Assembly (NCBI GenBank): GCA_037892935.1
Contig: JAYXKI010000018.1
Coordinates: 248,001-312,000 of the forward strand
Direction of reading: 5' to 3'
Source of the DNA: Phlebopus portentosus
Lineage: Eukaryota > Basidiomycota > Agaricomycetes > Boletales > Boletinellaceae
Length of the DNA stretch: 64,000 nt
Part shown: piece by piece, positions 22,233 through 34,123 of the stretch
How positions within the stretch are numbered: position 1 is the first letter of the stretch
Layout of the letters: every line of letters starts with the position of its first letter
Notes under the pieces: model-generated
The model's input: only the letters and a program-made list of their open reading frames with translations
Databases searched by the model: none
What the model was told of the DNA's origin: nothing
Made by a program: the position numbers and the translations under genes

Positions 22233-24101
22233 ATGACGGAGACTCGACTCGCAGAAGAATGGTCGGGGAACCTTTTGATAGTGGGTCCTCAAATGTGAGT
22301 TTCGCTACTCACTCTCATAGGTCCGCTGATCCTAAGAAACTTCACTTTTCTCAGATTAACAACCAAAGTAAGCTTTAATACTTCGATTCTTTTCTGTAAG
22401 GACAATGATTTCTTTTTCAGAAAGTGACATTGGGGTTTTACACACTTCACCTTTATGATCATCTTTTGACTCTTTCGGACGAGGTTCGCATTTCTCAACG
22501 TATGAAATTATCTCTGACTCGAAATATTAAATAGATTGAGTTTATGTGGGACGCTCGAGTTTCGCTCGCTTCAATCCTATTTTTTGTAGTAAGGAGGCCC
22601 ATTCCTGAAGCAGAGCGTCATTTCTTATTTCTCGCTCAACGCAGAATCGATATTATTCCTTTATCTTCTTTACGATAAGCTTTATAAGTGAGTGATTTTT
22701 TGTCCTGCATGTTTCAGCTTTCTGATATATTCACCTCTCAGTGAAGGTTACCCCTGTGATGGATCCAACTGTAAGAGTCGAATTCTTGTCTGGAGGTGTG
22801 AATGCTCAGCCATACTCAGGTGTACGCCTGTTTGGGCTCCCATGCCTCTAGCTTAAGAATTGATAGGTAAAATAGATGCAAAAATTTCGCTCTCTTCTTG
22901 CCCATCGCGGGAGGGATTGCGCTTACTATATTTCCCGATATCGTTTTGGCATTACGGTACGTAAAAAGTAACGACTGTGTGAGTGAGTTCCCAGCATATT
23001 CATGTCTCCCATTTGCAGTGTTTACGCCCTTCACGGTCGCCGCCAACTAGTCGGGTTGATCCTAGCAACTTACCTATCAGCAGAGCTCGGAGTAGCGCTA
23101 TGGATATACTTGACGCCTGGCTCCCTTCGTAAGAATTAATGCCATAGTTTCGGCCAAAAGTTATCGGTCTGACTCCTGCATACCTAGCTCTCACAATGAT
23201 ACCCTACTCTGCTGATTACAAAGAGTTCTATTGTAAATCATTCTCTGAGAGTTACACAATGTACGGTGCTGATGCTTGCATGCAGTATGCATGTTGCAAA
23301 AGTCTGAAAAAATGTGAGACGTTCGTATCCCTCTGATAAAACAGCACGCTTATGAATTACTCGTAGAAGCAATTGGAAGGCTTCACTTTTCCAGTTTATG
23401 CAGATTGGATACGATACCATAGTCATCGCCTTCATGCTCGGAAAAGCAAAATTGGCACGGCAATCTCCCTACAAACTACTTGCGCGAATGATTCAGGATA
23501 ATACGTTATACTATGCGTGAGTGCTCCTAGTAGAGTCCATTTGGACAAATAGCTATAACTTGGCCTCAGAGCTTTACTGGCTGCAAATCTTACATGGGCT
23601 CTGATGATATTACTTGGTCCGGTAAGATCGTCCTAGTACGCGAATATAAATGAAATCTCTGACTCTCAATCCCGGATCGCTAGAACGCACTCAAATATAT
23701 TGCTGCAAGGCAAGATCTTGTTTGCATATATATTCATTTATGCGCTACGTTAATACTTGAACCTCCAGCCCTACCCTTGTGTGTGTACTAATATGCTAAT
23801 AATTGTCGCGAAACGGGAACTCAAGTTTATTGTCAGTATTGCTTGTACAATGATCAGCCGACTGACAATGTCCCTACGCAAGCACGATTCCAAGGATAGA
23901 GACATTTCTTTCCGGACCATGGACATCCAGGCCTCCGGAATACAGATAGCTTTTCCAGAGGGTTATGTCGAGCATACAGATTCGCAGTTGGGGGACGACT
24001 TTATGGCCACCAAGAAATGTATATCGGAAGATTCATCTTCTTTCGACGGAAGTCTCGAATTGGGATGGAAAGGCTGCACTGATGGCGTGCAGAACGGATA
24101 A
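22233..24101 (+). CDS. DUF6533-type seven-helix membrane protein
   Basis: The N-terminus matches the basidiomycete DUF6533 pattern: a YDHLLTLSDE segment followed after an intron by IEFMWDARVSLASILFF. The protein is spread over roughly ten very short exons with 45-60-nt introns, so single reading frames look insignificant. I join ATG 22233, a 13-nt exon (22348-22360 region) and the exon starting KVTLGFYTLHL. Several hydrophobic helices follow up to about 23760. The final exon holds a soluble tail and stops at 24099-24101. The family is expanded in agaricomycetes and its function is unknown. Exact exon borders are uncertain, and a degenerate copy cannot be excluded. Confidence 0.6.
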
Positions 24102-24672
24102 CACCGTAGTTGGCGGTAGGAAAAGAATAGGTAACTGTATGTCGTGTGTATGTAAAGCAATCAGACTTACGTTCTAATCGTGGGAACATCGGCCTCCATA
24201 TGGACGCTACTTGAAATTCCTTTTCTACTGTCACGACTTACTTGCCAGCATTTCGTCGAAGAGCTCTCAGGAAATGTCCTCCATCCATAAATAACTATAC
24301 ATTAAGAGCTTAATTCTATGAAATAAATGACTCCAGATCGTTCCTTTTGATGACTTGAGGCCTGCAATCTTTTCTAGATGTTCTGAATCCATCTCTTCGC
24401 ATTGTCTCTATAACGTAACTCGCAATCAATTCTCTTATCGATGCTGTCCTAGGGATGAATGGTCTTCTCTAGAACAAATTTCTTTGCAGGTCAACCGAAC
24501 GTCCGAATTAATTTAATGCAATCTTGTGCCTGTAACGATGCATTCGATACTTCAAAACAGACTCAAACAACACATATGAACAAAGTCATCGAGCAAAGTA
24601 ATACTAGTACAGCATATAAGACATTCAAATTCTCTTCCGAAGCTTCTGACGAAACACGCACCTTTCTTCACT
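24102..24672. other. Intergenic region
   Basis: About 570 bp of AT-rich sequence without supportable genes. An 82-codon plus-strand frame at 24459-24707 overlaps the start of the next gene in another frame and is probably chance. Confidence 0.35.
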
Positions 24673-25512
24673 ATGCCTGCGCGTATCGAGTAAGTCATTT
24701 TCACTGACACTGGTGATGGGAGAGGCGTACGTCCAGTGTACAGGCACACTACAAGCTCGGGCGGGCGACGGTACGAATCGTTTCCTTATTCAAGGGCGCC
24801 GCTGCCGACGACTTCTCTAGACATGTGCCCAGAGTACGATTACAGGCAAGGTAGACCTCACCCAGATGATCATGTACAAAGACGCCATGAAGCAACTCCT
24901 CTCCCTCCCCCTTCCAGAAAAAGCACTAAAAATTACGAGCGTCCGGAACCAAGATCGAACCCACTGGAAGCAGATATTCCCAGTAGCAAGGCGCATAGCT
25001 CTTTCCCCTCAAGTCGACGAGACAGTACGTCGCATCACTCTACGACCGATGGAAGGAGGCAGCATCCTCCGAACAATGAAGGGGCAGCTAATAACGACAA
25101 TACAAGACGTCGAACGGAAGGCCAGGACAACGGCGCTATTCTAATGCCACATCTTATGTTCGTACGCGCTTGTTTGCTTCTCGCCAAGACTTCAGATATC
25201 AAGAAATATTTTGAGCCTCGGGTGCAACAGCTTGAGTCAATTTCAACAAAAATTGAATCAATCAGACCTGATGATGAATCGTTCAAAGACAAGTTGGTCG
25301 TTCGCGAACTGGAACTCCTTGAAGTATATATTGGTGGACTCAAATTCTCGAAAGACATGTTATCCATAGAAACAATTATAAAAGATCCAACAAGGCGAAC
25401 CGATCTGACGACTTGGATTACTAAACGAATAGCCGGCGCTATGGAGGTTCGGAATAATCTGTTGAAAGGAAGACTCATGTTCATGGTCACAGACTATGAT
25501 AATTATGCATAG
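24673..25512 (+). CDS. Unidentified soluble protein with disordered N-terminus
   Basis: A 17-nt first exon (24673-24689, MPARIE) joins 24744-25512 through a GTAAGT/TACAG intron to give 261 residues. The first half is rich in Ser, Arg, Pro and His and looks disordered. The second half (from about 25140) is predicted helical, with many Lys/Glu pairs (QQLESISTKIESIRPDD; VRELELLEVYIGGL). I do not recognise it. A start inside exon 2 is possible, because the frame is open from 24736. Confidence 0.55.
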
Positions 25513-26740
25513 AGATTATTTGGCTCAGCTCGATAAAGACCTATCTGTAGAACAACAATAACTAATCTTAGGCGAGTACGTACCTGCAGCACTAAGCTTC
25601 CCAGAATCTAGCCGTCAGAATATGGTGCCGAATAAATTGCATCTCCTTTCGTCACTTTGCTCCAGACCCCATAAACGCACAATGTTGTGTATATTTCCAA
25701 CATTTCGTGATACGTCCACACTCTTCTTCTGGAAATGATGCTGCTTGTTACAAATGTTCGATGTACAAGCCTTTGCTTTGTAAACAAGTTTCTATACGTT
25801 TACTTACATATGCACATTGCCAGTGTGAATGATAGAAGGCTTACGGTATCATCACCATAGGGAGTTCTGTCATATGATAAAGTGCAACGACTTCATTATT
25901 CTTGTTATCTATTATCCAATTGAGCCGTAATTACCAACCTTACGCTCCGCCCTCAAACGCTTATCCGCAGAGGCTTCACTCCATTCACCGAGAGAAGATG
26001 CTGACGGCATGGAACAGCTTTAAGTAAGGGGTTTCGCTCGGCTTGTTTGGAAGGTGGTCGTACATGTATATAACCCGTGCATTAGGGAAGAAGACTACAC
26101 AGGACCACTCTGGCGAGGTGAGGTGACTCAAGTGAGTCCTGAGACGGAACATACTTGGACTCGTACCCACCTGGACTTGACCAGGGGAAACGGTGTAGGA
26201 GCGAAGCAGAAGAATTACGCCGGTTATTCCACCTTCATCTCAAAAGAAGGATATCAGTAAAACACCTTGAGTCAGGCTCCTTGGTTCACATACATGTATG
26301 TAGTCCTTGTACTTTGGAAATCACAGAATGCAGAGGCGTATGATCAGTCATGATTGCGAGGTCCAAGAAGCTGATATTGTTAGGTACAAGCTAGACACAG
26401 CTACATAGGTTCCATCGATGTCCAAGCTATTTGGTACTTCAATACAAGAAAGCGCAAAGCGATAATCAAGATGAGAAAACTTCACCTCAGAGTAGGAGGA
26501 GGGGGAGGGGGGCAGATTAGAAACAAAGGAAAGGCAGTTAAGCGTGACGATGTGGAACGGTGTGAAATACAGAAGGAGACACGGAATTCGTGAATCTTGG
26601 TTTAAAATAGACAGATAAACAATGGTTTACGGCGCCGGGGATGGAAGGGACGGCAAATAAGAATGCACATCAGGACAAGGCTTTGGGAGTCATCCTCGTA
26701 ATCGCGCGCTATCGAAAAAGTGTATCAAGGGGCGAAATCT
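25513..26740. other. Intergenic stretch of 1.2 kb
   Basis: I see no supportable gene here. There is a short purine-rich run near 26492-26515 (GGAGGAGGGGGAGGGGGG), perhaps in the 3' flank of the minus-strand gene that follows. Confidence 0.35.
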
Positions 26741-27415
26741 TCAGAGGCGCCTGGTCAACCAACTAAATGGGCTTGGGGATCGTTTAACGGGAGGTGCTGC
26801 AGGTTGTGACAACAGACGGCCATCCTCTGACTGAGACGACACAGCCCGTGAAGACTTTTCCGCGTCTCCGATAAAAGCATCACAGAGCCTGGCGCTGCTG
26901 TTGTAATTCGGCGGCGCATCATTGCAGCCGGTTCGATATCCAGAGGCTGTGGGAACGGCAAGGTCCGTTTCAGATTGAGCTACTCGCGCGGTCGTGGGTT
27001 CAGCAAGAATGACAATTTCGATGATCTCATATGTGGCTAGAGACTTCATGGCTCGAGCCCAAGCCATTGGTGCAATGCGCACTTTGCTCAAAGATTCGTT
27101 ACTTCCAACCCGTACGGACACTTGAAATGCAAGACGAGCGCGTGGGATGTCTGCGAGGCTCGGGAAGACCCTCTTTGCGAAGTCAAGTGCTTGCTGAAAA
27201 CCATCAGAAACGCATTGATCAGCAAACAACTCCAAAGGAGGGAAAATTAGTGCTTTTACCTCGTGATCTTGCGGAGGTTCTACATAAACCATTTCTTCTC
27301 CCAAGCGATATGTGACAAGTTCAGCAGGATATTGTCTGTTACTCATGATTTGAGGCTGCTTCGGAGCCGAACGAGATGAAGAAACTGTGATGTTGCCAGT
27401 ACGTCTCGTAGACAT
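26741..27415 (-). CDS. Unidentified 224-residue protein
   Basis: This is an uninterrupted frame of 224 residues. A Ser-rich start is followed by a compact region (about 26960-27330) with the pattern FQQALDFAKRVFPSLAD, then ARLAFQVSVRV and MAWARAMKSLATYEIIEIVI. This resembles short alpha/beta proteins common in basidiomycete genomes, in which a helix, two strands and a final helix precede a variable tail, but I cannot name the family. The C-terminal 70 residues are Ser/Pro-rich. No intron is needed. No same-strand neighbour suggests a shared role. Confidence 0.6.
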   Translation of the reverse strand: MSTRRTGNITVSSSRSAPKQPQIMSNRQYPAELVTYRLGEEMVYVEPPQDHEVKALIFPPLELFADQCVSDGFQQALDFAKRVFPSLADIPRARLAFQVSVRVGSNESLSKVRIAPMAWARAMKSLATYEIIEIVILAEPTTARVAQSETDLAVPTASGYRTGCNDAPPNYNSSARLCDAFIGDAEKSSRAVSSQSEDGRLLSQPAAPPVKRSPSPFSWLTRRL

Positions 27416-29857
27416 CCTTCGTGAAGTAATGCAATATGTGAACAGAGGATTGTTGTGGCTTCTGACAAAATCGGGGGTAAAAGGCGAGGCAAGGAACCCA
27501 CTTACCCAGCGTGAGTTTATATAGCGAATGGCCGCAAACCTAACCTAGGAAACGAGAATAGACGTGACCCATCTAGAATGCTGAGCAAACTGTGGCTTGT
27601 TATTCATCCAAAGAATAGAAGTTTAGGGGCCTAAGCTGGGCCGGATAGATATCAAAATGGAGACTATTTCGGCAAGGAGATGTTGCTTGAACCAGCACAG
27701 GAGAACGCACTGCCTCAATAACGAGGACACGCAATTGGGCAGGACATCATAAAAGTCCGACTGAGATCTGGAGGCACTGCTTTGTCCTCCTCCTGTAACC
27801 ACCGAAGCTGACACTTGCATTGCATGATAGAGTCGTAGAGTCAGACCTTCTCCGAATAAGTAGATGTGGTTTGAAGTGAATAATGAAATAAAATGACTCC
27901 TACAAGGGAGCTTACGTCAATCCCGTACGCGGGTTCGATTCCCGCCCTGATAACCGCTCTTATAGAAACATTTGATTCGAACAGCCCTGTTCAGATGGCC
28001 AGACTTTGTCGAGACAAGCTACAATGTCGCGATGTGTCCACCACCTTGCTCGTCTGTTCATTCACGGAATCGCCCAAAGAGGCACTTTTCTACTCTCCTT
28101 GCTCTTCCATTCTTAAACTCCATCTTAACATTGATCATTCTCCTGACTCGGCGTCTATCATTTAATCACGTATAGATCACAGAATCCAATTGACATGAAA
28201 GGAGGCGTAGATTCAGCACAGGAATAAACCTTCAACATCGCCATGCTTGCCATGTGAAAGCGACATGGGGACAGTGGTATGTTGCGGCGTTCCTTGAGAA
28301 CTTTGTTCGGCAAGTTATTATGAACTTTAAAACAAACACGTCTGAAGAAGTTTAAGCTGGCAGGATGGACTCGAGATTACTTTATGCGCGTCCGCACCAA
28401 AAAGATCACTATGCATGGAGAGCACAAATCCTTCAATAACACACTATAAGATCCGATACTTATATACTATCTCACTTGAGCTCGCGATTTCTACCGGAGA
28501 TTTGAACACAGCGACCAGGTGCCAGTTCAGTCAATGACTAAAAGTGGGTTCAGTATAGAGACAGTTTCCGAGCAAATTCCGTGAGTTTTATTTTTCGTCT
28601 CGAGGTGTGCCCACCAGTGACTCATGGCAACCATGAAGATGATTTGATCCTTTTCGTTCTGATTCTGCGCACGCTGTGCAAAGAAATCAGTGGGCGAGGC
28701 GCAGCTATATATCTGTGCCCTTTGACAGATCAGGCTTCTGCAAGCATATACCGCCCTTTCTTAGGCTGCTGTGGCACGCAGTTTGCAGAGTCTAAGTTTA
28801 AGCACAGCAACAATGGAGATAGAGTTATTGTACGTTAGCAGGCGGAAATGTCCTGTAAATGGCTAAAGCTTCTGAGGACTGCCGTAACTGTTCATAGACG
28901 TAGAATCGAACGAAAAAAGGCCGGCTCATCAAGCAAAATAAAATCACGAGATGAGGCGGGAATTCCATACCATATCGCACTGTTAACAGCATGTTGCGTC
29001 GAGCAATGTATGGAGATCTCAATTTGAGGGGAAGACCTTTTCAGGCTCTTCTCGAGTAACTACTTTGGTCGATTCGAATACAGCAAGGAATCAAAATTAA
29101 TACTGATATCTCGATTCTCGGACGCAAGAAGTAAGAAAACGAGGCGCTTGAAGCCATCAGAATAAGAGGGGAAAGTAGGATGTGCCGGATGTGAATATGA
29201 AGGCAACGTGTAGACCACGACATTCAGCTCCAGTCCATTCTGAGTTAAGTCAGCACCATGCCAGCTCGTGCAAGCACGCACAGTTCCGTCAGGTTATCTT
29301 TTGCACACGAACCTCCACGAGTGTCTACGACCACAGAGGTTAGTATGAGGGGCCCAATACGCAAATTCAGCGTCGAGCTCCTGAGAAGGGGCACGAAACA
29401 GAACACCGACTCGGAAGAGCAAACGCAGAATTCTACAAGTACTCCAACTTTTAGTTCCAACGGCTCGAGTCTCAGGAACAGCGACAAAGAATGGGAAAGA
29501 GACAAGGAAAAGGATCGATCTAGCTCGCCAGCACGCACAAGGTCATCGTCCAGACCAAAGGACCAGGAGCGTCGGCCGTCGATTGACCGATGGAAAAAGG
29601 CATTGTTTTCCCAGGCTTCGAAGTTGCGTGTCACGCCTCGCGCGTCTCCGCTCGACGTTTCTCGCTCAACGACCAGCACAACTACCGTCGGCACTGCGGT
29701 GACTGCCACTACCTTTGCTTCGAGCGGAACCGCGAAAAAGTCGAACTTCACGACTGCTCGGGCTCCGAGCCAGACGCAAACGCCTCCACCTCTGACAAGG
29801 ACAAACACTCCTTCATCGTTGAGTCTTAGCGGAAGTTTGAGCGGAAGCTTCAGCCTC
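27416..29857. other. Long intergenic stretch with a tRNA-like T-arm and an open 5' extension of the next gene
   Basis: From 27416 to 29257 I see no gene. The one notable element is a T-arm-like sequence at about 27925-27955 (GCGGGTTCGATTCCCGC, then CCTGATA), with no matching 5' acceptor strand in the preceding 90 bases. From 29258 to 29857 the frame of clathrin light chain is open without a stop and is Ser/Thr/Arg-rich, so this part may be coding. Confidence 0.35.
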
Positions 29858-30923
29858 ATGTCTGCCGAACCGGATTTCCTTTCCCGCGAAAATGAGCTCC
29901 TGGGAGGGTCATTCTCCGGACCCGATGCAACCTCGCTGTCTGGTACCGGAGGTGGAGTAGGCGGAGTAGACATTGACTTAGACGCAGCTGCTTCAGCGTT
30001 TCCTGACATTTCTCTTGACGGAAGTGGTGATATTCCCATACCGACACCGTCTGCTGCCCCTTCCCAAAAACCACTGGCTACAGGCCTGGGTAGCTTTGAC
30101 GCATTTGAGAGTTCTGCACCGGCACCTGTGAGAGAGGTGAAGGTGACCGGGGATGACGAGATTGAGAGGTTTGAGGACCAGTTCCCCGATATTGGGCCTA
30201 CCAGTCCGGTATGTCTACTGCTTACAAAGATGGAGTAAAGCTAATGGATACGACGGTTCTTGGCTTTTGTGTCTTGTCTTGTCTTTAGCCGAAAGTATCT
30301 CCCTCTCTACCCAAACAGCCTACATTCGGTGCAACGCCGACATTCGCTCCTCGCCCGCAGCCTTCGGCATTCACATCCACACCTATCCTTCAACAGCCCC
30401 TGCCGGATGAAGACGAGCCAGAGCCAATCAGGTATGCTTTCGCTCTTTTCTTACTGTCCTTGTGATAGTTACAGAGACGACTGACGGCTAATGCAGAGTT
30501 TGGCGCGAGAAGCAAGCTGAGGAGATAAAAAAGCGCGACGAAGCCTCTGCAGCTCGTCGTCAGGAGACAATCACGAAGGCTGAACGGTCTATCGACCAAT
30601 TCTACGAAGAATACAACGCGAAGAAGGAACGTAATATCAAGGAGAACAAGTGCGTGATGTGCTTGCCTCAGCTCCAACCTCTAATCTCAATAAAAAAATT
30701 ACAATTCAGAATCCAAGAGCAAGAATATCAAGCCTCACGTACAGATGCACTTTCAGCTGGTACGACATGGTCGCGGATTTGTGATTATGTGGATCTGCAG
30801 AACTCTCAGAGCAAGACGCTCGCCCGGACTGGACCTGGTACGACTGATTTGACGAGATTCAAGGAGGTGTTGCTTAGGTTGAAGAGGGAGGGTGATACTG
30901 CGCCGGGAGCGGCAGGGTACTGA
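29858..30923 (+). CDS. CLC1: Clathrin light chain
   Basis: This is the regulatory light chain of the clathrin triskelion, acting at the Golgi, endosomes and plasma membrane. The exons are 29858-30208, 30289-30431, 30497-30649 and 30710-30923, giving 286 residues from ATG 29858 (MSAEPDFLSRENELLGG). Family features in order: an acidic N-terminal region with DDEIERFEDQFPDIG, a Pro-rich linker, the heavy-chain-binding helix starting EPEPIRVWREKQAEEIKKRD, a long charged coiled coil, and the C-terminal TTWSRICDYVDLQNSQSK with TDLTRFKEVLLRLKREG. The length fits the family. The frame stays open upstream to an ATG at 29258, which would add 200 Ser/Thr-rich residues not typical of light chains. I prefer 29858 by homology, although its context (CTCATGT) is ordinary. 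Confidence 0.92.
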
Positions 30924-31762
30924 AAGTAGCAATACTAGGCTTTAATGGCATACCGGACGTTGTGAATTTCCACTGCGAATTGCGTAGATTAGGATCCTTT
31001 AATTTATTTTCGACTTTCTGTTGGAGACCTTGGGTTTTGAACGTGATTCCTCTGACCCTGGCCATCGGCTTTTAAGCTTCAGCAGCCGACACCAGAGACT
31101 TAATGGAACTGCCTGTAATCATTGCAGGACTCTGCTTCCGGAACAGATCAACCATAACGGCTGTAGCAGAAAGAATAGAAAGAGTGGCAGTTCTCCGTAC
31201 ATATAAGGTTGTTTGAGCGGTAGACCTTTTTCGGTGCGTATTTCATCACTCAGAAATATACAGTTCACTGATATCTATCAGCTTTTGATATTTCTTGATG
31301 CAGTCCGGTCCTCTGATAGGCCTGCCCTTCTCATGATGGTGGTTTAGCGGAAAAGATGACGATCCCTCTAATTCCACGATATCAAACGTCCGGAAAACCT
31401 CGACTGGATGCATTTACTTCATAGCAAAAGTCACAAGAAATCTCCAAGATTGGATCAAGAAAATAATGCACTTGTGAAATGTTAGTTTAGTTGCGACACT
31501 TATCCTGTATTACCCCTATCAAGGAGTTCAGCGCGGGCAAAACTGCGCCTTTCCGATTGCTGCGAAGTTCCGGTAGGCGTTAAGACATTACAATCCAATT
31601 TCTGTCTCCTTTGCTTTCGCCGTCGAGTTGCACACACTGCAATGCTTTATGGTTGGTATTGAGTCGGCATATACGGATCACTGATTGATTTGGCTTACAT
31701 AACCTTCCCGTGCTTCTCCTCTCAAATGTAGGCGCCATTTCATTTTTGCTTTTAAGTACAAG
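30924..31762. other. Intergenic region left of the second WD40 fragment
   Basis: About 840 bp without supportable coding sequence. In particular, no NACHT or P-loop-like frame precedes the WD40 fragment that starts near 31763. Confidence 0.4.
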
Positions 31763-33524
31763 GATCAGTTCGGGATCGGACGACACGACGATCATCATAT
31801 GGGATGATGGAGAAGTTGTACTCGGACTTTACTCGGACCATTAGTAGGGCACACTGACCCAGTTATTTCCGTCGCCTTTTCTCGCGACAGTCTGCGACTG
31901 GCATCGGGCTCCGATGACAATACAATTAGGATATGGGATGTGAAGAGCGAGAACCTTACTTTCGGACCTTACAAAGGTCACTCTCGGGGTATCCAGTCTG
32001 TCGCGTTCTCTCCGAACGACAAACATCTCATCCGGCTCTGGTGATAGTACAATCAAAATCTGGGAGGTGGAAAGTGGAAGTGTCGTTTTCACTTTGGAAG
32101 GGCACCACAGGGGTGTAACATCGGTGACATATTCTCCTTGTGGGACCCGCATTGTCTCTGGTTCTTTGGACCAGTCGGTGATCGTCTGGAATGCTGAAAG
32201 TGGAGAGATCATTTCCGGACCTTTAGAGGGTCACACCAATATGGTTTTTTCAGTCGTGTGTTCAGTAGATGGAAGGTACATCGCATCGGGCTCATGGGAC
32301 AACACCGTCAGAATCTGGGATGCTACCACTGCGATTGTTAACTCAGAATCGCCAAGGCATACAGGTTTCGTCTTTTCCGTTGCGATTTCACCAGACAGAA
32401 GTCGCATCGCGTCTGCTTCTGAGGACCGTTCCATCATAGTTTGGGATGCTCAGACGGGAGACCTCGTGCTTGGACCTCTTCTCGGTCACACGGACAAGGT
32501 GACTTGCGTGGCCTTCACGCTAGCCGATTCGCATCTGCTGTCGGGTTCACCAGATGGGACGATAAGGATTTGGGACCCTTAGACAGGAGAATCTTTTTCT
32601 GTACCTCTGAAAGGATGCGCGGATGCTGTCGCTTGTATCGCCGTATCGCCGGACGGTGCGAACGTCGCCTGTGGTCATCAAGATGGTACGGTCGGAGTGT
32701 GGGGTACGGCGGACGGTGAACTTGTCGCTGGGCCATTTCACGGACATTCAGTAGATGTTAAGATAGTCGTTTTCTCGCCCAACGGCACGCGACTTGCATC
32801 GAGCTCGCAAGACGGGACAATAAAAGTCCTGGACACGGAAACTTGGGAGGCATTGTCCGGCTCTTTCATTGAGTACCCCAGCCCCGTGTACTCCCTCTGC
32901 TTCTCGCCAGACGGTTCGCAGGTTGCGTCTGGCTCGGATGATCGTACTGTCATGATCTGGAACACAGAGAACGGACGAGAGGTTGCTGGCCCATTTCAAG
33001 GACACAAAGGCTCTGTCCGATCTATCCTGTTTTCGCGCGGCGGAGCATATATCATCTCGAGCTCTTGGTATAACACGATACAGGTCTTGGACGTGCAAAG
33101 CGGACTCGTTGTTTATGACTTCGACGGTCACATGGGACCCGTATATTCTCTTGCTTTGTCCCCTGACGGTCAGCGACTCGTCTCAGGCTCTGGAGATAAT
33201 ACGATCAGGATGTGGGACCTATCGGACGTTCTCCCTCCCTTATGGGGAGAAGCAAGCGACATCGAGTACAAGTCCTCGTCTTCATCTAGTAGCGGCGACA
33301 GGTCGGATTGGTTTCTGGACAGTGACGGATGGATAGTCGGTGGATCAGACCGAAGCGACTTACTGCTGTGGAGCCCCCCGGACCTCCGCAACACGCTTTG
33401 TCGAGCTCGAAATACGGCCATATTTAGTTGTGATTTTTCCACTAGGCTTGACTTCACGGGAGCTGCTCTTGGGGAAATGTGGACGGAGTGTTTTAACCCT
33501 CTTCAGCCTGACACTAGGTCATGA
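31763..33524 (+). pseudogene. WD40 part of an NLR-like gene, copy 2 (broken)
   Basis: This is a run of WD40 blades on the plus strand. It starts with a blade end (SGSDDTTIIIWD near 31763) that meets TAG TAG at about 31841. The frame then shifts to LLGPLVGHTDPVISVAFS, shifts again near 32030 (KHLI then SSGSGDSTIKIW), and is interrupted by TAG at 32580-32582, the same amber codon as at 186 in copy 1. The last frame ends at 33522-33524 with the conserved C-terminal tail. No NACHT region precedes it. Repeat for repeat it resembles the minus-strand NLR at 40727-42745, so the two are paralogues facing each other tail to tail. Confidence 0.87.
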
Positions 33525-34123
33525 ATTTGGTATTGATGTGTTCTTTAGATATGGGCCTGTAATTATTTCTGGGTTCACAGTAATATTGATCTTATTATTA
33601 TAAGACTTTTTGACAAAGAGTAGTATAGCGCCCGTAACAACACCAAATTCAATGTCGCGATAGCCACCTGCGACCAGTGTGCTAAATTCCAAGGTGCACA
33701 TTTTTTTTTCTTTCGAATTCTGACCTCCGACTGTAGATCATTTACTTTACGTAACGCTGACACATACTTGAAATTCCGACGCGTGACGTAGACTTTCCCT
33801 TACTCTCAGCAGCCAGTACCAGTACCAGCCAGCAGTGCTGCTGCTAACCAATACTCTTTCCCCACGTCTATATCCTGTATCTATAAGCTGCGAGACCTGG
33901 TTGGGAAGAACGCAAGTGCTGACCGAAACGTATGCGTCCGCCATCCGTCGTTAGCGTATGTGCATGGCGGTATGAGGCTAATAGTACATCGGTTGCTGCT
34001 CGCGTGGGGACATCGAAGACATGGTCTCCTCGACTCATATTCAGTCTCGGAGTTGGGGTAGACGGAAGGATTGATCGGTCTTCGAGGACGAGCCATTTCC
34101 TTACGGGTGTCCGATGTGGTACC
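33525..34123. other. Intergenic region, duplicate of 1131-1729
   Basis: I found no differences from copy 1 here. It is the presumed promoter/5' UTR of the second ABC transporter gene. Confidence 0.4.

Noticed and set aside
22259..22297. Alternative start of the DUF6533 protein at 22259
   Set aside because: Its frame does not stay in phase with the conserved KVTLGFYTLHLYDHL exon; ATG 22233 does.
29245..30039. 264-codon minus-strand frame
   Set aside because: It is antisense to clathrin light chain and its upstream open frame; the Ser-rich codons on the other strand explain the openness.
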